This document shows positions 1-12,900 of a stretch of 64,000 nt of DNA, piece after piece. The notes below the pieces were generated by a model that was not told where the DNA came from, searched no databases, and saw nothing but the letters and a program-made list of their open reading frames with translations. This DNA comes from Hysterangium stoloniferum (taxonomy: Eukaryota > Basidiomycota > Agaricomycetes > Hysterangiales > Hysterangiaceae), in assembly GCA_015178975.1 (NCBI GenBank), contig WHVD01000011.1, positions 806,001-870,000 on the forward strand. Direction: 5' to 3'. Position 1 is the stretch's first letter. Each line of letters begins with the position of its first letter. The position numbers and the translations under genes are program-made.

Positions 1-1015
1 ATGACGAACTCGGAATGACCCTCCCAAGGTACTTTCCCAAACAATAGACAGTAAAAGGTCACACCTAACGCCCATATGTCGATCTGCTTCGTTATTGGCT
101 GGGGTGTGAAAGTGGCAACATTCGTTGATAACGACTTCTCTTCGAAAGAGATATCAGGTATGGTGCATAGTTCAGGCGCAAAAAAAGCAGGACTGCCCGC
201 TGTCTTGGATAGACCGGCTTCGTCACAGAGTGAGGGGTCATTGGTGGTAGCGGTAAAGTGGGACACGCCAAAGTCGCAAATCTTGACGGATTGGCAGTTT
301 GCGGTCCATAAGAGGTTAGCTGGCTTAATGTCGCGGTGGATGATACCTTGATGGTGAACTGTGATTGTGTATCAATATATATCGTACTGTGGGAAACAAG
401 ATAATGGTACACACGGTATTCCAAGCCGAGCGTAACGTCACGCAAAATACGTTGTATCTGGTTCAGATGGAGTACAGGTTCCCCGACCTCGTCACGATTC
501 CTTAACCTCCACTTCACTTCTCCGCCTTCTAAATTTTCCATTACTGGTTATGTTGACATGATCAACTGGGACACATGACAGCAAAGGACAATAGGACATA
601 CCCAGATACACCTTCTTACTTGCAGGATCATCTATAACTTCGAGAAGACGCACGACATTGGGATGTGTACACTTTTTCATAACTGCGATCTCCTTTCGAA
701 TTTTGGCCTCAGTTTCTTCCTGTGCGGTTGGGGGAGGAACGTCCGGACGGAGAGACTTTGGGAGTTTTCGATTGTGGGGGTCGTTTCGCTTCATGATTTT
801 GATTGCCTGTGGGAGATGATTGAAAGACCGTTGACAGTAGCTTAACGTCCTCTTACCACTGCTTGGTTGTTTACAGTGTCTCTCGCCTGCACGACCTTAC
901 CATGCATGCCCTCTCCCAGAGGAATACCAAATACATACTGGTTGACGCCTGGATGCTTGTGGTCGTGGTCGAGAGACCGTCTAATAGTATGAGTTTCGAC
1001 GACGTTACTTGACAT
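1..1015 (-). CDS. CaMKK/Ssp1-like serine/threonine protein kinase, N-terminal part (cut at window edge)
   Basis: Hand-splicing from the ATG at 1013-1015 gives a protein kinase domain from its very start. Visible are a glycine-rich loop (GIPLGEGMHGKVVQA), the ATP-binding lysine in AIKIMKR, the alphaC glutamate region (KIRKEIAVMKK), the HRDIKPANLLW catalytic loop, a DFGVSHF Mg-binding motif, an SPAFFAPEL activation-segment end, and DIWALGVTFYCLLFGKVPW running off position 1. The ITKQIDIWALGVT block and the position of the kinase domain near the N-terminus fit the CaMKK/Ssp1/Sak1-Tos3-Elm1 group, upstream kinases of AMPK/Snf1 in fungi. Introns are short; one lies at about 840-890 just before the lysine. 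The C-terminal third and any regulatory tail are outside the window, so the exact subfamily is an inference. ALG12 lies upstream on the same strand. Confidence 0.85.
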
Positions 1016-1714
1016 TGTAGTTGAGGGTGCTCATTGAAGATGGGAGATGGGGAAGAAGACTATAGAGGAGACGAAACGAAGCAACTGCAGCTTAAGCGAC
1101 CATGGTTGTGATGCTGTAATCGCTGTTTGCCCCTGTTTGTGTTTGGAGATTCCCACGGTAAAAGTGTTTAATAATGGGATTGTCTCGGGTTCTCTTTAGT
1201 CCCATACGGTGGCTTTATTCAACGATGTGGATCTAGGAAAAGATTGAGATTTTAATTTTGAAACAAGCTCTGTAATATCCTCGTTTAAAATCATTCATTA
1301 TCGCGCTGATCCTCGCTTATTTTTTAGCCAAGAGTTTAAGCAACGGGCGCCAGTATTCATGTCAAATAAAATCTCCTGCGTGCCAAGGCAACCGTATATA
1401 GCCAGGCGGGTCGACTCCAGAGACGAGGGTATGCGATGTCTCCACTCCCAAGTTTCCTCTTTAAAACAATAAGTCATTGTTTCCGACCCTGAGCAACGAC
1501 CCTCGTTACATAACTTTGGGACATCAACACTAATTTATTCACCCTACAATCGGCTGTGTATCCTTATGCATTCCTTGTCAAGTTCTTCCGAGGATATGCT
1601 AAAATCCAAAAGGGTAAGCTATGCCAAACATCCGACGGAAAATTGAACATGATGTCAAATTTCAGCACTCATTTGTGATACACTTTTACCGTCTTTTCCC
1701 GCAACACCACATAC
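1016..1714. other. Intergenic, kinase promoter / ALG12 3' region
   Basis: No coding exon could be supported in these 699 bases. They hold the 5' region of the kinase gene and the 3' end of ALG12. The composition is AT-leaning with no clear repeat. A short forward reading frame from 1621 overlaps the ALG12 3' end on the other strand and has no recognisable product. Confidence 0.6.
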
Positions 1715-3725
1715 TTATAGCTCCTTTTTCAAAATCCATAGCCTTTCCTTCCTCACAATCCCAGGTAGTCTCACCTTGCTCCAAATACCAAGGGGCAGCA
1801 TCCGCATACCTTCCAGTCCCTGTACGCTTCCTAGCACACGCCAACGCTCTTCTCTCCGCACAGCTTCGCCGTCCACGACGTCACCATCTTCTCTCACCCC
1901 AAACTCATTAACCCGTTCGGTAATCACCCACTCAACTCCCCCGAAATCTTCCAATCCCTCCGTTTTGTCATATTTCACCCGCAACACGTGGTCCAGGGGC
2001 CGCGGAGCCGCAAATTCATGAAGAAAGAGCGATGCCCCAGTTTGCAACGAAAGATTATCGAGGTGCACTGCTACTTCTCCTTCTGTCATTTATGCATAAA
2101 CTTCATGGTTTAGATTGCCGAAGCGGGAGGGCATACCAACGACTCCATCCACATTCCAACGCACGACCAGATCGTTAAACAAGTGCAAAGCTTCCCCACC
2201 TGGGTAGTTGGCCATTGACGCCTGTGTGAGAAGCATGGTAGCCAATATATTGACTATAAATAAACCCAGAAGGAGCAATCGCGGAATAAAACTAGGGATG
2301 ATTGTACTTTTTGTTATTTTCATGCGTGAAGAGAGTCTGATCAAAGAAAATCATTAATTGGCACGATACAATTAGTTCGATGATGCAGTGGCTAAAACGA
2401 CTTACAGCCATGATGCACCCCTAGCAGCAACAACATTGAACATGGGAACCACATATATAATAAAACGCCATTCTTTATGTCCATGGACGGACAGAAGGGT
2501 GACGAATGCGACGAAGGGGAATATGATCGTTCGTGTAGTGGGATCGATGGCCAGACCAAGCGCGGATAAAGGCAAGGAAGACAAAAGAAGCTTGGGCAGA
2601 TGAGTTGTGAAGTATGTATGAAAAGGTGAAACCTTAATACGGAAGAATCAATTTGATGAGAAATACTGTTGTCACCCCAAAAAGAAGAAAAAAAGCTCAC
2701 ACCCCATTCTGCACTTTTCCCTTGATATACATTAAAATACTGCCCCGCTAGTTCAGGCCAAAGTGGCCATTGCCTCCAAAAATATGAGTCGACTGTCACA
2801 GTAAGCACTGCAGAAAAAGAGAAAATCATGAATCAATCATTGGTTTGTGATATATCAGCGAACGACACCTCAAACCTAGTGATGCTAGTCCTGCTACAAG
2901 CCCTGTTTGGACGACAGAGAAAAAGGATGTCTGACGAAGGTAAAGGCCCTGCAACACGAGTGGTCCAAGGAGAAGGAGGAGTTCTGCGCGAAAAACGACG
3001 GTCGCAAATGTGAGCAGTGCCACTGCTGTGTTGAAACGTTTCCGACGAGCTTGGGGGCTAGCGGAGGGTGCGAGGATAAGAGATGATGCGATATTGACTG
3101 GTCCGAACGCGCAATACGCGTCAGCATTGCTGTTTAATTGGAGAATGGACAGGCGAAATACCAGGGTATAGCGCGAACATATTCGGTAGTGTTCTACCCA
3201 TCCAGAACGGTAAATGGAACTGCGTACAGCTCAGGAGCGTGAACATCCACGCGGCATTAGACCCGTAGCGTGCTCGAACGCTATTGCGCAACTGGATGAG
3301 ACCGACCACATTGATACCAGCGAGTATCAAGCGTGCTGTGATCCATATCATAGTTTAGAGCTCAATCAAGACATTATTGTGTTCCAATAGTGGGCATCCC
3401 TTACCCAGGATCTGCAGCTCAAACTTTGACTGTATAGCATGCAGCGGCTGCGCAGCTAGTGCTACAAGCCCAGTTATAGTGCTTAAAATGATGCTGCCTA
3501 TAAAAGACCGAGGAACCACGCCAGGAAAAATGAAGTGGTCATACTTCCTACAATATATGAGTCAGTACCAGCTTTAGGAATAGTATATCGTCCTCGCACG
3601 CTGTCCAAGGCTTTCCCGTGCAGCAAAAGGTCGTGCACAGCGTGTAGATTGAAGCTTTCTTCGACTTTGGTGTACGGTGTCAATAGAACGTGTATCCATC
3701 CTACCACGATTAAAAACATCTCCAT
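1715..3725 (-). CDS. ALG12: Dol-P-Man:Man7GlcNAc2-PP-Dol alpha-1,6-mannosyltransferase (Alg12, GT22)
   Basis: This ER-membrane GT22 enzyme adds the alpha-1,6 mannose (eighth mannose) to the lipid-linked N-glycan precursor. Spliced exons give the family's landmarks in order: [103 protein letters not shown] and [15 protein letters not shown]. The protein is strongly hydrophobic, as expected for a polytopic transferase, and about 480-500 residues long. The in-frame TAA at 2090-2092 lies inside a 54-nt GT...AG intron; removing it joins DGVV to [10 protein letters not shown] in frame, so the gene is intact. The start is the ATG at 3723-3725, just before the conserved VEESFN region. The protein ends in KKEL, which may be chance or a weak ER-retrieval-like tail. 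The gene lies 235 bp downstream of the FAS stop. Confidence 0.93.
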
Positions 3726-3960
3726 TGCTGAAATTCAAGCTGTGGCGTACGTTAACACGGGCGCTTCATAACGTTCACTTAGGTTCATTTCCGACACACC
3801 CTATCCAGTCTCATTTAGTAAATTCAACCAGTCAGAGTTATTGATAAAGAGACGGCATCTATGTCATTAGCATTATGAGGGTAATTTACACGAGGGTACT
3901 AAATACGGTTCTAGCCAAACGAAAGTAGTGAAAATAAAGACTGAGAATAAAACCCATCCA

Positions 3961-6900
3961 TTAACAATGTGCGGTTGCGAAAGCAATAGCCACGTTCTGT
4001 GAACAAGAATTAGACGGAATCCAACAATACGAGGGAGGCCACGTACATCAGAATGAGATAGAGACACATTGATAGTCGTAACATTCTTGCCTGCGGCAGC
4101 TATTTTGGCATCACCGTGTAAGGTCACACGGGGGACACCAACTTCGTCTGGAAGGATCTCAATGTCTTTCATTGCTGCACTAGCACCTTTAGACGAGACG
4201 CCCAAAGCCTTGAAGACGGCCTCCTTTCCAGCCCAACGCGCGGCAAACGACGCCGCAGGAGAAGGTTGTGACCGACAGTAAACAACCTCAGCCTCAGTGA
4301 AGTTCCGTGCAACGAATGTCGGATTGGATGACGGTACTGATGAGATAAGTTCTGAAAATAGAACAGTCAGCTAAAAGTCACAAATATTGATTGTGATCTG
4401 CTTACCTTGATCGACGCCAACGCCGGTGGCTCCACGTTGAGCATCCATCAGAGCAGTCACGGCCTTAACATTGACTACGCGCGATGTGGGGAGCTTTTTC
4501 GGGTAAGAATAGCTTCCGGTTTTGTCCAACTGGGTTCTCGCAAGCGGGTTAAGCAACACAGGGGCCTCCAGATCGGGAGTGTACGGCGGCCCTGGCTTAA
4601 CCTTGACCAATGAATTGCGTGTCATCATCTCCGTCATCGACTTGTATGACAGTAGATTTCGTTCCCTATTCAATTTCTTGTACACTTTAAGTTGCTCTGC
4701 CTCAAGCACCGCGAACAAGTAACGAGGATGAATAATGAGAGCAGAACCTCCAACTTGCCCAAAGCCAAACGAAGTCTAATACAACACTTAGTACTGGAGG
4801 CTATACAAAACATAAATATGCGTACCAGCAAGCCAGCTTTAATACCGTCGGTGTGGATTGACTTTGACGGGAACATGAGGTATTCCCATTGCTGGAGCTC
4901 TTTATCGACATTGTCGGCATTACGATTTCCAGGTATTATGCCACTATTTACTGTCTGGCATAAACCGATCATCTGCCATGCAGCAGCACCACCCTTGGCA
5001 TGTCCAGTCAAACTCTTCTGCGCCATCACGGGAACGGCGTTCCCGGGTGTTCGTGATATTTGAGTGAAAACATCGTTATAAACATGCGTCTCATTCGCTT
5101 CCTATAATAACATTCAGATCACGTTTCTGCAGACGTAGTGGGAGTAACATACATTAGCCATAGTGCTCGTTCCATGAATGGAAACAACACCTAAGGTTTA
5201 CATCAGGCACCAGAATAAAGACGAGGCATTCATCACTAACCAATGTCGTCTGCATTGAGCCCCCAAACAGCCAAAGCACGTCGGAGTGGTGCAACTCGGG
5301 AGTCTGTACCCTGCAACGACCCGTATGTCGCCTGAGCAGTCTTTTCTTGTCGGATTGCTTCTTGTTCGATGTCTGTCTCTCGAGAAGCAATGTAATTTTG
5401 GTCGACTTCTTGGCCCTGCTGCTTGCGGAGAACGACCTCCTCTTGCAACATAGAATGCTCGTTGTTGATCCATTCAGAAATCTGTTTCCGACGGAAAGCG
5501 AGCTGACGGGCACGGTAGCCAAGGTCGAGAATTGGAGCTGCATGTGACTCGGATGCTTCACGACCGATCGTGAGAACTCCGCGACCAGGAGCGGGTACAG
5601 AGCGACCAGCTTTGTCTCTGTAATAAGGTTAGACGGTAATATACAGTCAGCAAAATAAAACATACGTAGATGTCGATGTGAAAGCCACAATAGCATGAAT
5701 AGGGGCACCCATTTCTAGTGCAAGTTTGGCACTCATAACAACTTGTACACCACAACCCTGACTTTCCATGAACTACAGATAATGGCTGTTAGAATTTCCA
5801 TAAAGAATGCACATCATATAAACGTACACCAGCTCGTGTGCTCGTTGTGGGCCTCGAAAATTCCGTGGGCTCTCGTCCCGCGGCAAACTCTTTGATGGAA
5901 TTGCTTGTAGCCTTCATGTTTGCAAATTCATTCGATCCCTCTTCCGTGAAATCATCGAATCCACCGGCAAGCATCACCTTCGCTTTACCGCTTAAAATGG
6001 TTTCACTGGCAATGTCAAGGGATTGCAATCCTGTGGCACTGTTCAAAGGTATGAATAAGGTGATTCATTATGGGGAAAAAAACGATATCGCACCAAGCAC
6101 CGACAGGAATCTTAATGGGACCTGCCGACGACAGCAGCAGCATATTGACCCATCCGGCGACGGTATTGATGAATCTATGTAGGTGTTGTATGTTCGTCAA
6201 TACGCTCATAGTAGACAAAAAAAAACTACATACGTCTCTTGTAAAATGTCTTTCTGCACGTCCATCTCTTCCCGACGATCTTTGAACATGGCAGCCGTAC
6301 TTGTCGTACCACCCATGCCACTTCCGATACACGACCCAACTTCGGATGGGTGAACATACTTATAGAGCTCGTAGGGGTCAGTGATACCCGACATTACGAG
6401 TGCTTCTGCAGCACAAACTAATGCCCACAAAGACGTGCGGTCGGTTTGAGCAATGATGTCTTCCGGAATACCATAGCGTCCGGCAGACCAACCCGTGGGG
6501 ATCTGACCCGCAACTAGCGTGCTGAAGTTGTAAGCCTTCGGGACTTTGATGAGCGCGCCCTTCTTCAATTTAACGAAGTATTGTTCTTCATCCTTTGCCC
6601 AAATATCGCATTTGTCGCCATGTTGGTGCTTGAAGTTAGTGGCTTCATTTTGTGAAACCTCAATGGGCTCGAGGTCATGGATGAGCTCGATCTCTTGATA
6701 GAGTACCTTCTTATTGGGATCATAGCCCTTATTCAACTCGGGTTCTATGAGGACAGTATGAGTAAACACATCACATCTGAGTCAAATGGCACGAACCAAT
6801 TAACCGCACACCGGCGTGGGCGAGAATCTCCTTCTCATATTTGCCCTTTACATCCTTGTCCTCAACTGGTTCGTTGGTCTTGCTATCCACCCACCCAACA

Positions 6901-9900
6901 TAAAGGCTGCCATCTTTGAGACGACCATCGAAATGTTTGATATAGCCCATTATCCAGGCCATTTCAATACATCCCTCGATAGTGAACTCGCCAATGGCTT
7001 CCATCTCCCAACGCGTACGGGAACTACCCCATGGTCCGACCTCGGCAAAGCCGGTGATAACAATTACCTGCTCTAGATCAATAAGACCTTGTAATTGCGA
7101 TACCTGCTCCATCGCATTGGTACTCTCCATCTTGGGGAAGTCAAATTTGAAATTGGCGCGAGGTGTCACGGGAACTGTTTGTAGGACACGTTCTCCATCT
7201 GTCCCGTGAGCAATCTTGTAATCTGCCGCATTATCTCGAGTAATAGCGCGACGCAGTTCACTCTGTTGGTTGATAGTAGAACGAATACGACGAGTGATGT
7301 CGGCGAGATCCGGTAAGCGATCCATACCACCGTTAAGGTCGGCCCAAATGGGCTCCACTTGGGTTATGCTGAAGAGCAATGGATGCATCAAGCCTAACAG
7401 ATTGAATGCCATTTCCTTTGCGGAAAATGTCCGTACGCCATGAGCCTCTACTTGCTGGGCAACCATGTTCATCGGCACCATGACACCCGTTCCACGGGTC
7501 CATCTTAAAAATTGCACAAGTCAGTCACGTAACATGAAATTACTGGTCAAGACATACCCAATGACCGCACCAGCCAGGCAGAGATATTCACCCCAATTTT
7601 CTGAACTCCATCGGTTAAAGAGCGTCTCCAAGGATATCTTGGATTCTGAGTATAGACCATCGGATCCAAATAGACCATGATTGGGGGATAATGGCAATAT
7701 AACTTGGGTCGGTCGAGTGACGAATTGACGACTGGCTTTCTTGGTCTTGACAGCTCCAAGCAGTCGAAGGAGATTAACCAACATGATACGGTGAGCCAAC
7801 TCAGACTTGTCATCGAGGCCATCTATTTCACGACCGTTTTCTGGCACGGCTGCAAATGGTAGAATGTAATCTAAGTCCAGGCTGAGAGTTGCATAGATAT
7901 AGTCGATCAATGCTTCGACATCCTGTTTTGAACCTTGATTAAAGGGCACAACAGTCAAGGCAGAACCGCGTGCTCCGAAATTTTGGTAAATGTCTTGATA
8001 GTACTCGACGGTGGCCCGACTATAACGCGATGTCGTCACTACAACATGGGCACCGCCGGCGAGCAGACCCTTCAACACTTCCACGCCAATGGATCCTTTA
8101 CCCACACCAGTCAAAAGAGCATTTTTATCTTTGAATGTTGTTCCGGATGTGGCGATCTCCGTCAAAATGTCTAGGTAGACGCTGGTGAGATTACTACTGT
8201 ACTCCCACTGTGCCCCGACTCGACGCTTCAGGTGGAGCAAAGGCACTTTATCAGCCGATAAGGAGGTAATACCCGCAATCTGTGGGCGCAAAAATTGTGA
8301 CGAGGACCGACGATTACGTGTACCAATACGAGGACGAGGATCTGGTCCTTTACGAAGCGAGCGAACCACGCCCTCGTAAAGAGCTTTTATCCTACCTTTC
8401 TGCTCTTGACTGATGCCAGGCTGAGACTTCACGACGTTCCAAAGCTTCAGGACATCATCTTGGACCTTTTGGATGTTGATATTACCAGAGATGGTATCTC
8501 CGCTGGCCATTTCTTCGACATAGGCCTCAAGCTTCCTTACATTTTCCCGTACAACTTCCGAATACACAAGGTCGCCGCTGGCAGTTACCTCAGTGCGCGG
8601 AGCAGTTGGGAAAGTCACTGAGATTATGATTATAATATTAGTAAAATTCGGGAGTCATGAGTGAGCCATACCATCTTTGTATAACGGTGGTTGACCGACA
8701 GCCTCGCGGCAGTTGTCAATGAGCTGTTGGCCGAACTCTTTGGCTAAGCGATATGTTTCTCCACGACTCGGATCGCAAGTGTTGATATGATACTGCATGT
8801 ATTGGAGGAGTGCTGGATCTGCCCGGTTCATAATGGCAATGCAGCGCGCCGTAATTTCACGGTCCACAGTCGTCAAACGACCATGAATGATATCATACCA
8901 CATCAGGAGAGCATCTTGCCTAACCCAATTCCAAGAGGAGTCAAAGTGACGTGCTTTGAGAGGTTCGAACATTGGCTGAATGCCATCAACGTAAAAGTCG
9001 CCGTGTTCCCTGTTGATACTATCGAGCTTGGTTTGTAGAGCTTGTAAGTGCTCTTTGGCAGTATCGAATGCCCGTTCACCTGCCCGAGAATCTCGGTTGA
9101 GATATCGCATGTACACTTCGATTTGCTGTGATGCGAAACGTTCCTGTTCGGCTTGAAACTTAATAAACTCTTCGCTGTTGATGACGGCGCCGCCACCCCC
9201 TCCGCCACCCCCTCCACTGGCACCTGCGGACGTCAATGAAATGCCATTTTGCTGCGCATAGACTGCAGCGAGAGTATCCAACCAGGCCTTAGCTTCGGCT
9301 TCAGAACCAAATCGTTTAGCAGGTTCGAAGGTCAGCCCAAGGAGAAGTAAGCCATCAGCTCTGAGGGGTCCAAAGCCCCAAGTCTTCGATAGGTAATTTT
9401 TGATAGACGAGACATTAAAGCCTCCAGGCATCTTACCGCCGACGAGACGAGAGACAAGGCCTGACGTGTGCTTTCCCAGCGAACCAGAATATCCTGAGCC
9501 AAGAGCTGCGCCAAGCTCATCCAGTGGTAGCTCCTCTCCCTTCTCCGGAGCAGATGTAAATTCCAACTGAAGATCACCAAGGATCTCATTCTGCATTGTA
9601 GATTTACCGCCAACGAGGTCCTTGATGCTCTTGGAAAGTTGGATTTCTTCAACCTTCTTTTTGAGCTTCTGAGCAACAATCACCCGTAGGGTATCCACAG
9701 CCTTCAAAGGCTCATCTGAAATAGCTGCAACAGGGCCAGCGGATGCTGCGACAGGTACGGATACCGCGGGCGCGCTGGGGGCGGAGGATACGGGGGCGAC
9801 TGGTTCATCAGCATCCACAGCGACTGCCTCTGGCTCGTCTTCGAATTGGTAGTATATTTCTTTGGGGTTTTTGGCGTGGCAGAAAATAGCGCGTGTGCGA

Positions 9901-12900
9901 CTAACTGAGTCATCCATAGCTTCGTACTTCGCCTTCCATGTGCGAGTTGCCATTCCGGTTAGAGTTGGTCCTGGCCCAAGCTCAATCAACCGCTCGAAGT
10001 TAAACTGGGTAAACAGCCGATCTTGAGTCTCAATCCAGCGTACGGCTGACGCAAATTGATATGACAACAGCTCCACGAGAATGATGTACGCTAATTTTTG
10101 ACGTTGTTCGAACTTTCCCCAGCCGTCTCGTTCCCAATGACGGAGGACTTTGTCCAGACGTGGTGACGATGTTTGGTCGTAGATTCGCTGGGCATAAGCT
10201 TGCGTAACTTCGAAAGGCTCTGCAGTCAAATTCGGAACATATTTCCCAATAAGCATATCGGGGTCGAGTTGCGAAGGATTAATTTTCTTAGACAGATCTG
10301 CAAGGCGATGAATTGCTGTGGAGGAGGGTAAGATAAAAAGGACCACTTACATGCTCGGAAAGGCATCACGCCAGCCCATAAGTATCTCGAGTGGAAAGGT
10401 ACATCAATACCAGGGAGAGGGATTGTCGCGAATCCGCGCTCAAGGTGGATATATCCCTCGGCCTTTTGTTGATCGAGGGCGCGCTTCAAACATTCTTCGA
10501 CGATCTCTGTTAACATCTCTCGAACTTTCTCGACAGAGAACTTTTCAGTTAGCTGGGACGAGATGAGTGAGCATACATCTCAACAGAACATTACTATCGT
10601 ACCTTCTCAATGTCAACTTTCTCAACTTTCAAGTAATTTAGAACGTTTGTCAATGCTTGTAATGCTACGAGCTCTCCGGCACACACATATTGTTGACCCT
10701 AAGTAATAAAGTCAATACCAAATAGTGGCCTGTAAAATGAACGGGCATACCTCCACATTAAAGTTGACGATTTCAAGCAGGACATTGCCTTTGGCGGCTA
10801 TGGTATCGACAACCTCCCGGAGTGCTGCATCATTAAAGGTTTTGGAGATACGACTCGGGTTAACAGCGCACATGGCATAGTTAGAGCGGTTGTGATCATC
10901 TCGCTCTACTGCACGCTGCATGGTGATACCACGGTAGAAAACAACGTCCACCAATGAAGAAATCGGCAGAACATCTGCGATAGAGGCCAAAGCCGAATAC
11001 TCCCCTAGCGAGTGACCAGCGAAGGCACAGTCGTGGGGAACAAGGCCCTTGGATCTCATGTCCTCAAATGCGGCCTTTTCTGTAACAACTAGCGCAATCT
11101 GGGCAAATTGAGTGGCGAAGAGCAAGCCACTCGGATGTGAAAAGGTGTAGGCGGGTGTGCGCACGTCGATATCAGCGAACAAGGGAAGTGTCTTAACGTT
11201 GCCGTCCTTATCCATGGTGTCATAGGTCATGTCCATGTACCTCTGGCGGATAGCTTGTCCTTTGATACCACCAAAATGAACGGTTTTACTCTTTGGGTTG
11301 TTCTTGACTATGTCGACAATCGAGAAGCCGTATACAGTGCTGAGATGCGCGTCGGCGTTGTCCCAAACCGCGCGAGCCGCTGTAGAGCCATTATAAAGCT
11401 CCATGCCCATCCCAGGCTCTTGGGAACCTTGTCCAGTGAATACATATGCCGTCGTAGGCTGGGCAACTTCGGCTGTGCCTTCGACAACTTTCTGGCCTTC
11501 TTCATTTAATGTTTCGACTTTGACCACAAGGTTGCCATCACGCATGCCAATATGCTTCAATTTAACTTCAAGGCGATCACCAGGTAGGACCATTCCGACG
11601 AAGCTTACATCGTATCTTTGAACGAGAAATTATTAATAACGACATAAATAGTAAAGATTTTTCACTCACGCAAGAACTCTTTCAGGACATCCTTTTGCGA
11701 CAACATTCTCAACGTATTTGCGTGTGGCGGCACTGGTCCACAAACCATGGGTAATTGTTCCTGGCAGTGACGCAAGGTCTGAGAAGTATGGATTGACATG
11801 AATCGGGTTGAAATCGCCGGATACTTTGGAGTACGGCTCGTTTGTGAGTGGGGCCGTTACAGTGGCAGGATGTTCGGAGGAAGTAAGCGTGTATCCGCCA
11901 CTTTCGAACAATATCGGGAGTCCCAACGGTTGTCCGTGTCGCTTCAGATAGCCGAGAACAACGTTGCCATTTGCATCTTCGACTTGAGAATTGACCGCTG
12001 CTACCTTTTTCAGCTGTTTCAGCTGGTTTTTGACATATACCCCGCCAGCGACGGAAATAGCAGAGAAAGAATTCTTATCCTTGTAAGTCAATTCTGATGT
12101 GGTCTTGAATATCAGCGAAGTGCCTGGCAAAAGCGGGTTGGTTGTGTCTTCCCAGTGGAACCACTCCTTCGATTGTAGGACACCAACAGCAGCGCTAGAT
12201 TCGAGTTGGACAGAGTAGTCAGTTTCTTCGATAAGCTCAAATGTGTTCGCGTAGTCGCTGAAACGGCCACGGTATAAGAACGAGGATGTCACCTCAATCA
12301 CTGGCTCATCGTCACGGTACACGGCTCCTTTGACTTTGACCGTCTTACCGCTATCACTGTTTATCACAGAGATAATCTTGGCTTTAGCCCGACAGACGTC
12401 ACCTACTTGCAATGAACGGACACCGGGAACCATGCGGAAACCATTCGAAAGGTGGACCAACTTCAACAGATCTCCGTCAACTACATCTGGGAAAATGGAT
12501 TGCATTATAGCCTGAAAAATGGATAAATAGGTGCAGACTACAGATAATTGAGAAAGAATCTCACCTGCCAACCGGTTACAATAGCGAAGTCCATAGGAGC
12601 CTTCGCAATCTCGTTTCGGGTTGATTTAAAGGACTCGCTTTGATTCCCGACGACAGAACAGAAGCGTTCAACGTGATTCACATCTATGACAACTTCCGGA
12701 CCAATGTAAGTGTCCCTAAGAGACATTTCTGGCAACTCCGTATCGTCCCCAAACCACAGTTTCCAATAGAAACTCTTGATACGATTATTTCTGTCAGCCG
12801 AGAGCTCGTGAATAGGCGCAAATCCTTGTTCGGGAGAGTACTTGTATTCGAACGGTAACGCGACAGCGACATCCCGACGGTCCTCGAAAATCGTCAAGGA

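Noticed and set aside
4069-9038. Several forward-strand open frames of 60-130 codons across the FAS gene
   Set aside because: They are antisense shadows of the FAS exons, which carry all the catalytic motifs.
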